Positions 1-7,566 of a DNA stretch of 64,000 bases are shown piece after piece. Source of the stretch: Natrinema salaciae (lineage in GTDB: Archaea > Halobacteriota > Halobacteria > Halobacteriales > Natrialbaceae). Made by a program: the position numbers and the translations under genes. Each line of letters starts with the position of its first letter. The stretch's first letter is position 1. The DNA lies in NCBI RefSeq assembly GCF_900110865.1, contig NZ_FOFD01000001.1, forward strand, positions 806,001 to 870,000, in the 5' to 3' direction. The notes under the pieces are model-generated. The model ran no database searches. It saw only the letters and a program-made list of their open reading frames with translations, and had not been told where the DNA came from.

Positions 1-656
1 TTCTTAACTTCATCCACGATTCCGATGGGCGTTCCATCGGACGCCGTGACTTGTCCGACGAGCGCGAGCGACTCGAACGCGAGCAACGCTCGCTCTCTCG
101 CAAGCAGTATGAGTCGAACAACTGGGAAGCTCAACGCCGTCGCGTTGCCGAGGTTCACGCCCGAATGTCAAACAAGAAGCGTGATTACAAGCACAAGCTC
201 GCGCACTTCTACGCGACGGAGTACGACGCCGTGTTCGTTGAGAATCTCAACGTGAAGTCGATGTTGGAGAACAATGACAATGCGCGGAATAAACACGAGG
301 TAGGATGGAGTAAATTCCGTGCGATTCTCGAACACCATTGTGACAAGCACGGCACGCACTACGTCGAAATCAATCCAAGCGGGACGACGAAAGAATGCGC
401 ATCGTGTGGCGTGGAATCAGAGAAGCCGTTGTGGGTTCGAGAACACTCGTGCCCAGCGTGTGGGTTCGAGTTGGACCGGGATTGGAACGCGGCGTTAAAC
501 GTGCAGTCGCGTGGTCTATCTGAACTAGGAGTGGTTCACTCCGAAGCAACGCCTGTGGAGACTGCGACCGCTGTGGACACTCGTTCTGTGTCTGCAAGTC
601 GCGTCGTCGAAGCAGGAAGCCCCTGCCTCAAGGAAGCCACGCCAGCGGCTGAGTAG
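1..656 (+). CDS. tnpB: IS200/IS605-family TnpB (OrfB), 3' part only
   Basis: The reading frame is open from the left window edge, so the start lies outside. What remains is the C-terminal half of a TnpB-type protein, an RNA-guided nuclease of IS200/IS605 (IS1341-like) elements. Visible landmarks are the RuvC-like acidic motif VFVENLN, the zinc finger CASCG...CPACG, and the final catalytic DRDWNAALN. After this comes a variable tail rich in V, A, T and S, ending at TAG 654-656. No tnpA is visible, which is usual for IS1341-type elements. The family call is firm. Whether the protein is active cannot be judged because the N-terminal half and first RuvC aspartate are outside the window. Confidence 0.9.
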   Translation, partial: LNFIHDSDGRSIGRRDLSDERERLEREQRSLSRKQYESNNWEAQRRRVAEVHARMSNKKRDYKHKLAHFYATEYDAVFVENLNVKSMLENNDNARNKHEVGWSKFRAILEHHCDKHGTHYVEINPSGTTKECASCGVESEKPLWVREHSCPACGFELDRDWNAALNVQSRGLSELGVVHSEATPVETATAVDTRSVSASRVVEAGSPCLKEATPAAE

Positions 657-672
657 GCAGGGGTAGTTCACG
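560..672 (+). ncRNA. Putative omega/reRNA 3' end and right end of the IS element
   Basis: TnpB elements encode a guide-scaffold RNA that overlaps the 3' end of tnpB and runs to the right end of the element; in Halobacterium such sense-overlapping RNAs were described for IS1341-type genes (established knowledge). Here a perfect 9-bp inverted repeat, CCCCTGCCT at 620-628 and AGGCAGGGG at 655-663, encloses the tnpB stop codon, with a smaller AGCC/GGCT stem inside. It is followed by TAGTTCAC, a sequence I associate with the ends of such haloarchaeal elements. The 5' boundary is a guess. Confidence 0.4.
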
Positions 673-726
673 GTTCTTCTCCATCGTCCGTTTGAGAGTG
701 GAATTCGCGGCACCCCACATCTTGCC

Positions 727-880
727 CTAACGGTGGGTTCGCCAAATCAAGCCACTAGGGACACTTCCAGACTCCAGTGACGCGTCGCGGATGGCAGTCC
801 GCTCTTCGTGCGTTACGTAATCCCGTGGCGTCGTTGATTGGTTTTTGCGGAATCCGCTACGTGTGGGCAAATTCCGGAAT
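727..880 (-). pseudogene. Fragment of a haloarchaeal tyrosine integrase
   Basis: On the minus strand a short stretch reads PTRSGFRKNQ, then RDYVTHEERTAIRDASLESG, then SVPS. This resembles the N-terminal region of haloarchaeal XerC/D-type phage integrases (RDYVTHEER..IR.ASLEYGSVP), recalled from family knowledge. Similarity stops at about 750 and the frame ends at 727, so the core-binding and catalytic domains are absent. It lies between the TnpB end and tRNA-Glu, where an integrase from an element inserted at that tRNA would sit. It reads as a remnant rather than a functional gene. Moderately sure; a profile search would settle it. Confidence 0.5.
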
Positions 881-1056
881 CGCCCGACTGGACCCGAATC
901 CCGTCTGAGTCCTGCGAATCGCATAGCCCGGCAAAACGGGAAATCGCAAGACAGCGTGGCTGTGTGTGAATTCTTCGAATCTACTTGGCCTGAGTATTGA
1001 GTCGAACATGGGTTACCTCCGCAGGCCAAAACCGAAAGAAGGCGTCGGGAAAGGAG

Positions 1057-1131
1057 TGCTCCGACAGGGATTCGAACCCTGGTCATTGCCGTGAGAGGGC
1101 AATATGATTGGCCGGACTACACCATCGGAGC
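1057..1131 (-). tRNA. tRNA-Glu (CTC anticodon)
   Basis: Minus-strand cloverleaf: 7-bp acceptor stem GCTCCGA/TCGGAGC, anticodon stem TTGCC/GGCAA with loop CTCTCAC giving anticodon CTC, and T arm containing GGTTCGAATCC. The discriminator A is at 1057. CCA is not encoded and there is no intron. Glutamyl-tRNA synthetase is encoded in the same window. Confidence 0.95.
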
Positions 1132-1239
1132 GGGCGTCGTCCTCACTCAATCGTAGCGCGGTACGATGTTTAAGGATTCCGTTTCGTCCCGAGAGTGTCG
1201 AACAGTCCCACGTGAGAACCTCTCAGCGAGTGCCCACAG

Positions 1240-2502
1240 TCACTCCTCGAACGGGGACTTCGTCGCCTCGGGTTCGAAGCCCTCGAGACTGATGATGTTT
1301 TCGCGGCCGACGCGGAGTTTGCTGATGGTGCCGTCGTCTTCCATGTCCGAGAGGAGCATACTGACTTTGGACTTCGACCAGCCGGTCGCGTCGACGATGT
1401 TGACCTGTTTCATCCGACCGCCGTTCTCACGGATGAGTTTGACGACGCGGTCTTCGTCCGTCATGAGCTCTTCCTCGGAGAGCGGATCGGGCCCCGCGTC
1501 GTCGCCGTCGTTCGTCGGGTCGGTATCTCTCGAGTCCGCAGCCGCGTCATCGTCGCCCTCGGACCGCGGCGGCGACTCGGACGACTGGTCGGTCGTCCCG
1601 TCGGCCGTCTCGGCGCCGGGTCCGTATCGGCGGTACCAGACGACGGCGGCGACGCCGACCGCCGCAACGAGGAGGCCACCGACCAGATACCAGACGAGAT
1701 TGGCGCTCTCGAGCGCGCCCAAGAGCCCGGTGCTGCCGGCGGGAGCGGCAGCACCCGTCGGGGTGACGAGCTCCGCGTGCGGCTGGCCGTCGGCGAACTG
1801 CTGCTCGCCGCTCCACTGGACCGACCCCGTTCGCTCGAGCGTGGAGCCGTCGTACTGGGTGTCGGGGTCCGGGGCGACGGTGCGGAACTGAAGGTCACCG
1901 CCCGGCTCGAGCACGATCGACTGGTCGGACGCCAGATAGAGGTCACGGAAGACGTCGCCGACGACGATCGTCTCGCCCTCGATCGCAGCGAAGTTCGTCC
2001 AGGTGAACGACATTTCGACGATGCCGCGCTGGTTCAACCGCCCCTCGTCGACCCAGGCGGACCGGCGAAAGGTCGTCGCTGCCATCTCACGGTCGGCTTC
2101 TCGGGAGCCGGCCGCGACCAGTTCGTGCGACTGGTTGATGAATCCCTCGTAGAGCCCCGTCTCGTTCGCTTCGAACGCCGTCGCGAACTCCCTGAAGTTT
2201 CGTTCCGCCTCGCTCTCGTTGTCCTCGTTCGCGAACAGTCGCTCGTGGCGGAACGTCCACGTCGCGCTTCCGTTCTCGTATACCGTGATCTCGAACGTCG
2301 TTTCGTCGAAATTCTGCGTCTCCTGTGACGCGATCGCGCTCGAGTCCGCGGCGAGCGCCGCGGTGTGTGTGTCCGCGCCGTCGGGCCCTGTCGCCGACGG
2401 CGCGTCCGGTCCGGGGGCTGCCAGCGCGACCGATCCGCTGATCCCAGCGACGGACGCGAGGACGACGAGAACGACGAATCCGACGGAGACCGGCCGATTC
2501 AT
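1240..2502 (-). CDS. Membrane-anchored winged-helix regulator (DUF7345/DUF7343 type)
   Basis: 420 residues. Residues 1-30 form a Sec-type signal peptide ending around SVALAAPG. An acidic extracellular domain follows, with the pattern FEITVYENGSATWTF and repeated aromatic/Asn motifs typical of the haloarchaeal DUF7345 family. One transmembrane helix lies near residues 268-290 (NLVWYLVGGLL...), then a charged D/E/S/T linker, then a C-terminal winged helix (EEELMTDEDRVVKLIRENGG, ...WSKSKVSMLLSDMEDDG) matching DUF7343. The layout suggests a one-component surface sensor with an intracellular DNA-binding domain. Ligand and targets are unknown. It is transcribed alone, downstream of a region divergent from the MBL gene. 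Confidence 0.8.
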   Translation of the reverse strand: MNRPVSVGFVVLVVLASVAGISGSVALAAPGPDAPSATGPDGADTHTAALAADSSAIASQETQNFDETTFEITVYENGSATWTFRHERLFANEDNESEAERNFREFATAFEANETGLYEGFINQSHELVAAGSREADREMAATTFRRSAWVDEGRLNQRGIVEMSFTWTNFAAIEGETIVVGDVFRDLYLASDQSIVLEPGGDLQFRTVAPDPDTQYDGSTLERTGSVQWSGEQQFADGQPHAELVTPTGAAAPAGSTGLLGALESANLVWYLVGGLLVAAVGVAAVVWYRRYGPGAETADGTTDQSSESPPRSEGDDDAAADSRDTDPTNDGDDAGPDPLSEEELMTDEDRVVKLIRENGGRMKQVNIVDATGWSKSKVSMLLSDMEDDGTISKLRVGRENIISLEGFEPEATKSPFEE

Positions 2503-2688
2503 TCGTCTACCACTACGTGCCGGAGCTAAAAATGCTTGTGAATACTATGGGTCGAACGGAAGACGCCGCGAGCCGCGGTCAGGAGGCGTGTCTCCCGGAT
2601 AGCGTCCATATCTCTCGAAACTGTCCGGATGTCGGTACCGCGGACCCTGTGTCGATACCCACAAATCGGTCGCCCGTCTACTGCCCCC

Positions 2689-3267
2689 ATGATCGACAAT
2701 CTTGCAGCCGGCGTGCGGGCCTTTACCAGCAACGCCTTTCTGGTGACCGGCGAGCGGTCCGTGCTCGTCGATACGGGAGCGAACTTCGACGTCGTCGACG
2801 CCCTCCACTCGCGGGTGGACGATCTCGATGCGGTCGTCCTCACGCACACGCACCGCGACCACGTCGGCAACCTCGAGGCGGTCACGGACGCGTTCGGCGT
2901 CGACGTGTGGGGATACGACCCGTCGATCGACGGCGTCGATCACGCGATCGCGGACGAGGAGACGGTCAGGCTCGGCGACCACGAGTACGTCGCGCTGCAC
3001 ACGCCCGGCCACAAGAACGACCACCTCTGCTTGTATTCGGCATCCGCTGGCGTGCTGTTCGCGGGCGATCTCGTCTTCCAGAACGGAAGCTTCGGCCGCA
3101 CCGATCTCGAGGAGGGCGACCGCGAGGCGCTGATCGAGAGCATCGACCGCGTGCTCGAGCGGATCGATCCCGACCTCGAAGAGCTGCACACCGGCCATGG
3201 ACCGAGCGTGACGACCGACCCCTACGATCACGTCGAACTGGCGGCACAGATGGCACGGCGGGCCTGA
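2689..3267 (+). CDS. MBL-fold metallo-hydrolase
   Basis: 192 residues from the ATG at 2689 (MIDNLAAG...). The metallo-beta-lactamase signature THTHRDHVG supplies HxHxDH metal ligands. Further ligands are the histidine in LHTPGHKNDH, the aspartate in FAGDLVF and the histidine in HTGHGP. This is the short glyoxalase-II-like/RNase-Z-like class that acts as a thioester or phospho-ester hydrolase; the substrate cannot be read from sequence. An in-frame upstream ATG at 2629 exists, but the residues from there lack homology-like character, so I prefer 2689. It stands alone and converges with the ATPase gene. Confidence 0.85.
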   Translation: MIDNLAAGVRAFTSNAFLVTGERSVLVDTGANFDVVDALHSRVDDLDAVVLTHTHRDHVGNLEAVTDAFGVDVWGYDPSIDGVDHAIADEETVRLGDHEYVALHTPGHKNDHLCLYSASAGVLFAGDLVFQNGSFGRTDLEEGDREALIESIDRVLERIDPDLEELHTGHGPSVTTDPYDHVELAAQMARRA

Positions 3268-3308
3268 CCCGACTCGTCGAGCGCGCTCCGCTCGGCGCTC
3301 GGCATCTT

Positions 3309-4133
3309 CTAGACCCGTCCCGCGGCGTCGAGTAACGCCTCGTAGGCGTTCGCGTACGCACGGGAGATCCGCGCGGGGTCGTCTCGCTCGTCACCCCCGA
3401 GTGCCGGAAGCCGGACGCGCTCGAGCGGCTCGAGGTACTCGAGGACGTTGGGGACGCGCTTCTCGATCGCCCCGTCTCTCGGGCTCGAGCTGGCTACGTC
3501 GCAGGCCCGGCAGTACCGATCGCCGGGGTAGATCCGGGCGCGCCCGGGTTCGACAGCCGCGACGGCGGCGATCGACGCTGGGTCCAGCGCCTCGAGCGGC
3601 CGGGCGATGTCGCCGTAGGACTCGACGACGGCGAGGTCCGTCGATTCGATCTCGGCGGCCAGTCGCTCGAAGGCGGGGACGTACTGCCGTTCGGCGACCT
3701 CGTTGAACTCCGCGACGGTCTCGACGTCGATCGCGTCGTCGAGCGGGAGCGACTCGGCGACCGCGTCCGGAACGTCCGCGGTCGCGTTCCGGACGAACAG
3801 CGGGTCGTCACGGCCGACTCGGTCGACGACGAACTCCCGGTCGGCGCGGCCGAGCAGTCCGGTTCCGCCGTCGGGTGTGGGTCGCCACAGCCGGTGGACG
3901 GGGTTGAGTCGCTCCGGCGGGCGATCGCGGCCGTCGGCGCTGGAGAGTCGAACCGCGTCCTTGCCGTAGAGCCGTCCGTCGACGAGCGCCCGCCGACAGT
4001 CGTCGTGGTCGAACCAGAAGTCGTTGCCCGCGCGGGGCTTGTAGCCGACCGCGCCGGTTCGATAGAGCAGTCCGGCCGAGAACGTGGTCTTCCCGGCGTC
4101 GACGCGATCGGCACCGACCACGAGGAGGTTCAT
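3309..4133 (-). CDS. P-loop ATPase, dethiobiotin-synthetase-like fold
   Basis: 274 residues. The N-terminus carries a Walker A sequence, GADRVDAGKTT (about residues 7-17), with the spacing seen in MinD/BioD-type ATPases. The rest is haloarchaeal and I recognise it only as a conserved ATPase without assigned role. Two cysteines (YCRACDVA, about residues 208-213) could bind metal. Its ATG overlaps the stop of the upstream DUF5827 gene by 4 nt (ATGA), so the two are translationally coupled and probably work together. It is not dethiobiotin synthetase: no biotin genes are nearby and the remainder of the fold differs. Confidence 0.65.
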   Translation of the reverse strand: MNLLVVGADRVDAGKTTFSAGLLYRTGAVGYKPRAGNDFWFDHDDCRRALVDGRLYGKDAVRLSSADGRDRPPERLNPVHRLWRPTPDGGTGLLGRADREFVVDRVGRDDPLFVRNATADVPDAVAESLPLDDAIDVETVAEFNEVAERQYVPAFERLAAEIESTDLAVVESYGDIARPLEALDPASIAAVAAVEPGRARIYPGDRYCRACDVASSSPRDGAIEKRVPNVLEYLEPLERVRLPALGGDERDDPARISRAYANAYEALLDAAGRV

Positions 4134-4396
4134 TCTTTCAGGCCGTAGTAGCCGGGTTCGTCCTCGTCTCGTGGTTCGGCGACCACGAGGTCGTCGGCGT
4201 TAGTCATGACCCACGGAATCGCCCAATCGAGCAGGATGTCCTCGGTCTCGCGGTCGATGTCGGCGTCCGGCTCGAGGCCCTGCAACAGGCGCGCGATCTC
4301 GTAGACGGAGTACATCTGATCGTCCTCGAGCAGTTCCGCGGGCGTGTAGAAATCACACGGTGGGAGGCTCTCGAATTCGGATTTGGGTACGGGCAT
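4130..4396 (-). CDS. DUF5827 family protein
   Basis: 88 residues beginning MPVPKSEFESLPPCDFYTP, an acidic protein matching the haloarchaeal DUF5827 family as I recall it. It has no membrane segment or catalytic motif. A longer frame upstream exists, but the MPVPKSEF start at 4396 is the conserved one. Its stop overlaps the start of the P-loop ATPase by 4 nt, so the pair forms a two-gene operon. A regulatory or partner role for the ATPase is inference. Confidence 0.75.
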   Translation of the reverse strand: MPVPKSEFESLPPCDFYTPAELLEDDQMYSVYEIARLLQGLEPDADIDRETEDILLDWAIPWVMTNADDLVVAEPRDEDEPGYYGLKE

Positions 4397-4778
4397 ACCG
4401 TCCCGTACCCGCGGGCGATGCCTAAATCGTTCGTTCGCGCTCGCACATGTGGAACGGTTACCGATGCGGAATCGGTGGTGATGGCTCTGTGACGACTGCG
4501 GGCTCGCGGTCGACGACGGCGAGCCGGTCACGTGAGCGATCGGCGCTCATGCCGCGAGAGAACGGCTCCGAAAATCCCCGGCGCACGAGCGGGGTCGACT
4601 CAAGCCGGTGGCGACCGGCGACGACGTCGAGACGGGAGTCGAGGCGGAGAACGGGCCGGTTCGGCGACGGTTGCTGACGACCGTCCCGGTCGGGCTCGGT
4701 TCGCAACGCTATCCGTCAACGGACTGTCTCGCGAATAGAGCGATGAAACGTTTATTCACGCCCCCGTTGCCGGTGAGT
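4397..4778. other. 382-bp divergent intergenic region
   Basis: This separates the DUF5827 start (minus) from the cupin start (plus). A TATA-like TTTATTC at 4751-4757 is centred about 25 nt before the ATG at 4779, consistent with a leaderless cupin mRNA. The frame running upstream of the cupin is open but arginine-rich and shows no protein-like pattern. I see no RNA gene or repeat. Confidence 0.5.
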
Positions 4779-5249
4779 ATGGGTGATGGTAACATGGAGT
4801 ACGAATCGAACATCGAGCCGCCGTTCGAACGACTCGGGGATCACGAGCAACACGAGTGGACGTCGCTCCCGTGGGACGGCGTCCACAACAAGGTGCTCTA
4901 CTTCGATCGAGCGACGGGAATGACGCTCGAGTTAGCCATGGTCGAGGAAGGTGCGGAATTCCCGCAACACTACCACACGACGGCACAGACGCTGTTCCTC
5001 GTCTCCGGCGAACTCGAGTCGGCGGAGACGACGATCACCGAGGGGACCTTCAATTTCATCCCGGCCGGCGAAAAACACGGTCCGTACGTGGCCCAGGAGG
5101 ACTCCGTTCAGTTCAAGTTCTTCAACGCGACGCCGACCTACATCCTCGAAGACGGGGACTGTTTCGTCTACACGTACACGGGCGAAACGCTGGACGCGGG
5201 AACCCTCGAAATCGAGAACCTGGGCCGAGAGAACATCCTGGTACCGTAG
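4779..5249 (+). CDS. Cupin-domain protein
   Basis: About 156 residues from the ATG at 4779 (MGDGNMEYESNIEPP...). The single cupin barrel is shown by GAEFPQHYHTTAQTLFLVSG (metal-binding H.H and later glutamate of motif 1) and FIPAGEKHGP (motif 2). Motif 1 supplies two histidines. The substrate is not predictable. Other ATGs at 4743 and 4794 are in frame; 4779 is favoured by the TATA-like box at 4751-4757. The next gene starts 3 bp after its stop, so it is probably co-transcribed with the nuclease. Confidence 0.8.
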   Translation: MGDGNMEYESNIEPPFERLGDHEQHEWTSLPWDGVHNKVLYFDRATGMTLELAMVEEGAEFPQHYHTTAQTLFLVSGELESAETTITEGTFNFIPAGEKHGPYVAQEDSVQFKFFNATPTYILEDGDCFVYTYTGETLDAGTLEIENLGRENILVP

Positions 5250-5251
5250 CC

Positions 5252-6190
5252 ATGTCTGGCACCAACGTTCGGGGAACGTCCCTCGAGGTCGACGTCGTGA
5301 ACGCGGTGGACGGCGATACGATCAAAGTCGACCTCGACGGCGAGGAGGAGAACGTCCGCCTCCTCGCGCTCGATACGGAGGAGTCCTGGGCCGGCGGCAA
5401 CAAACCCGTCACGCCCTGGGGAACGGCAGCCAAAGAGAAGGCGGAAGACGTGTTCCCCGAGGGGACCGTCGCGACGCTCGAGTTTCCGGGGACCGAACCG
5501 CTCGAGGAGTGCCTCCGGCGGTACCGGGGCAACTACGGCCGCCCGCTGGCGTATCTCCACGCGAACGGCGAAGACTACCAGGAGACGATGATCCGAGAGG
5601 GGTACAGTCCGTATTTCACCAAGTACGGCTACGCCCACTTCGATACCCACGACCGCCGGTACAGGGAGGCCGAACGACAGGCACAAGCCGACGCGATCGG
5701 CGTGTGGAATCAGCTCCAGGTCAACGGCGCGGAGATGCGCGACTACGACTCGTTGACCGCCTGGTGGGAGCTCCGGGCGGAGACGATCGAAACCTTTCGG
5801 CGGGCCAGACGGGACGGGACCGAGGAACTGTTCGATAGCAGACTCGATTACGACGAACTCGAGGCGCGAGTAGGCGAGCACGCGGTCGTATTCACCGAAC
5901 TCAGCTCGTACCGGCGGGTCGGGCAGAGTCACGCCGTCGTCAACATCGGCTCCCAGGCGCAGCCGTTCAAACTGTTCCTCCCGAACGCGGTCGAAACGGC
6001 CGAGGGGCAGCGGGCCCTTTCGCTACTCGACAACCGCTACATCGCCGACTCCGACGGCGTGACCGTTGCCGCGCCGCGGCGCAGCTACGCCTACATCGCC
6101 GGCGATATCGAGGAATATCGGGACGAACCGGAGATAGAGATCACGTCGCCCGATCAGATACGCGACGGACCGCCGTCGCAATCGACGTGA
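5252..6190 (+). CDS. Thermonuclease-family (SNase-like) protein without signal peptide
   Basis: 312 residues. Residues about 10-155 match staphylococcal nuclease: VDGDTIKV (Asp22), VRLLALDTEE (Arg36, Asp41, Glu44, equivalent to R35/D40/E43) and YGRPLAYLH near the second catalytic arginine. The C-terminal 150 residues look like a separate beta-rich domain (VVFTELSSYRRVGQ...FKLFLPNA) of unknown role. There is no signal peptide, so it is predicted to be cytoplasmic, unlike the classic secreted enzyme. It follows the cupin gene by 2 bp. Confidence 0.85.
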   Translation: MSGTNVRGTSLEVDVVNAVDGDTIKVDLDGEEENVRLLALDTEESWAGGNKPVTPWGTAAKEKAEDVFPEGTVATLEFPGTEPLEECLRRYRGNYGRPLAYLHANGEDYQETMIREGYSPYFTKYGYAHFDTHDRRYREAERQAQADAIGVWNQLQVNGAEMRDYDSLTAWWELRAETIETFRRARRDGTEELFDSRLDYDELEARVGEHAVVFTELSSYRRVGQSHAVVNIGSQAQPFKLFLPNAVETAEGQRALSLLDNRYIADSDGVTVAAPRRSYAYIAGDIEEYRDEPEIEITSPDQIRDGPPSQST

Positions 6191-6312
6191 CCGTCCGGCG
6201 ACGAACATGATCGAGGTGAGCCGACTCGTCTCACCCGACGTGCTCGCCGAAATCGAAACCGCCGGGATACTCGAGGCGGAGTGGAACTCGACCATCACGC
6301 GGCCCGGATCGG

Positions 6313-7440
6313 TCATTCGTTTCGCGTTCCGCCCGCCAGGTAGTACTGGATCCGATCGCGGGTCGACTCGGCCACTTTCACGAACTCGACGACGCGCTCG
6401 CCGTCCTCGCGGCGGTCCGATCGTCGCTCGATCGTCATCGATTGGTCGTGCAGGTGGTCGAACAGCGCGTCGATCGAGTCGGAATCGCCCCTGACGGTGT
6501 GTCGTTCTCCGACGGTCTCGCCGTCGGCCACGTCCCGGATCGTCGACACCATCGGCGGGAGGATCGACTCACCGAGGTTCCGCGCTCGCTCCCGTATCCG
6601 GTCGTCGTCCTCGTCCAGCTCGGCGGCCTGGAACGCGTCGCGAACGATCCGAGAAAAGACGAAGTCCCGACCGTGATCGAACGGCAGCGAAAACGCGTAG
6701 GCGAGTTCGTCGTGGTGCTGGGCCGGCGTCGTGTATTTGACCATCGCGTCCCCGTCCGCTGATTTGAGGACGACCCCTTCTCGCCCGGCCGCGTCGAGGT
6801 CGGCGACGGCGTCCCGAACCGTCGCGACGGCGTCGGACGGTCCCTCCCGCCCGAAGAGCCGCGGCTGGGAGAAGCCGTACTCCTCGCAGAGCGCCCGCCG
6901 GTCGTCGACGGGAAGCGGATCGCCCGATTCGCGGTCGCGGACGTCGAACACCCGAAAGTCGTGGGAGACCACGTCCTCGTAGTCGTGGGACGTGTACGGC
7001 GTCTCCGGCCCGATTAGCTCGGCACAGATCGTCCGCTCCGGGTGGGCCGCGAAGAAATCCTCGAGCGGGAGGCGATCGCGCGCTCGTGCCGTCGTGTACG
7101 GACAGACGTACCCGCTTCTGGTGAACGCGAGGATATCGCCGACGTCCGCGATCCGGACGTTGAAGCCGTCGAGTTTCTCCTCGATCGCGACGGTATCGGC
7201 TCCCTCGAAGAACGAGGGGACGCCCGGATCGAGCACGAGGATTCGCGGGACGCTCGGATAGCCCCGAACGATCACCCCCGTCTCCTCGACGATAACGGTC
7301 CCGCGCTCCACGCCGTGGCGGGCGGCGGTGAGTACGTGGTGCGTCCGACCGGCCGCGGACCGCTGCTCGAAGTGCTCGAAGAGGTCCGCGGGCTCCTCGG
7401 TGGTGGCGTCGAGCCGCTCGAGGTACGCGTCCCGATCCAT
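6313..7440 (-). CDS. ATP-dependent RNA ligase, Pab1020/Rnl3 family
   Basis: 375 residues starting MDRDAYLERLDAT. The nucleotidyltransferase motif I is EEKLDGFNVR with the AMP-accepting lysine. Later motifs include GREGVVLKS and MVKYTT (motifs IV and V). The C-terminal region is helical, as in the homodimeric Pyrococcus Pab1020 enzyme that circularises RNA in vitro (established). A divergent neighbour encodes the PIN-domain RNA ligase partner. The frame extends further upstream, but MDRDAYLERL is the conserved start. Biological substrate in haloarchaea is unknown. Confidence 0.88.
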   Translation of the reverse strand: MDRDAYLERLDATTEEPADLFEHFEQRSAAGRTHHVLTAARHGVERGTVIVEETGVIVRGYPSVPRILVLDPGVPSFFEGADTVAIEEKLDGFNVRIADVGDILAFTRSGYVCPYTTARARDRLPLEDFFAAHPERTICAELIGPETPYTSHDYEDVVSHDFRVFDVRDRESGDPLPVDDRRALCEEYGFSQPRLFGREGPSDAVATVRDAVADLDAAGREGVVLKSADGDAMVKYTTPAQHHDELAYAFSLPFDHGRDFVFSRIVRDAFQAAELDEDDDRIRERARNLGESILPPMVSTIRDVADGETVGERHTVRGDSDSIDALFDHLHDQSMTIERRSDRREDGERVVEFVKVAESTRDRIQYYLAGGTRNE

Positions 7441-7566
7441 ACGTCGTCCGACGACGCTCTCGGTGAAAAACACCGGGTCGGTCGGCCGTCGTCGGTCGAG
7501 TTCGACGACGCGTCGCGGCGGGATCCGGGGCTGAGGCCTATGTAGGTTACCGTCCAATCGACGACT
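7441..7566. promoter_or_regulatory. Divergent promoter between RNA ligase and its PIN partner
   Basis: The 126-bp region serves both genes. For the plus gene a TATA-like CCTATGTA lies near 7533-7540, about 28 nt before the ATG at 7567, consistent with a leaderless transcript. A small hairpin, CGGTG-A5-CACCG, sits at 7461-7475, closer to the ligase start. Confidence 0.45.

Noticed and set aside
1-1131. Complete IS element or provirus
   Set aside because: Only the 3' part of tnpB is inside the window, and the integrase fragment has no other phage genes beside it, so completeness cannot be claimed.
6207-6494. A plus-strand frame starting MIEVSRLVSPDVLAEIE after the nuclease gene
   Set aside because: The first 40 residues look protein-like, but the frame then runs antisense through the 3' end of the RNA ligase gene and becomes Arg/Ser-rich. 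No promoter or Shine-Dalgarno is evident. It could be a relic of a small gene, but I cannot support it.
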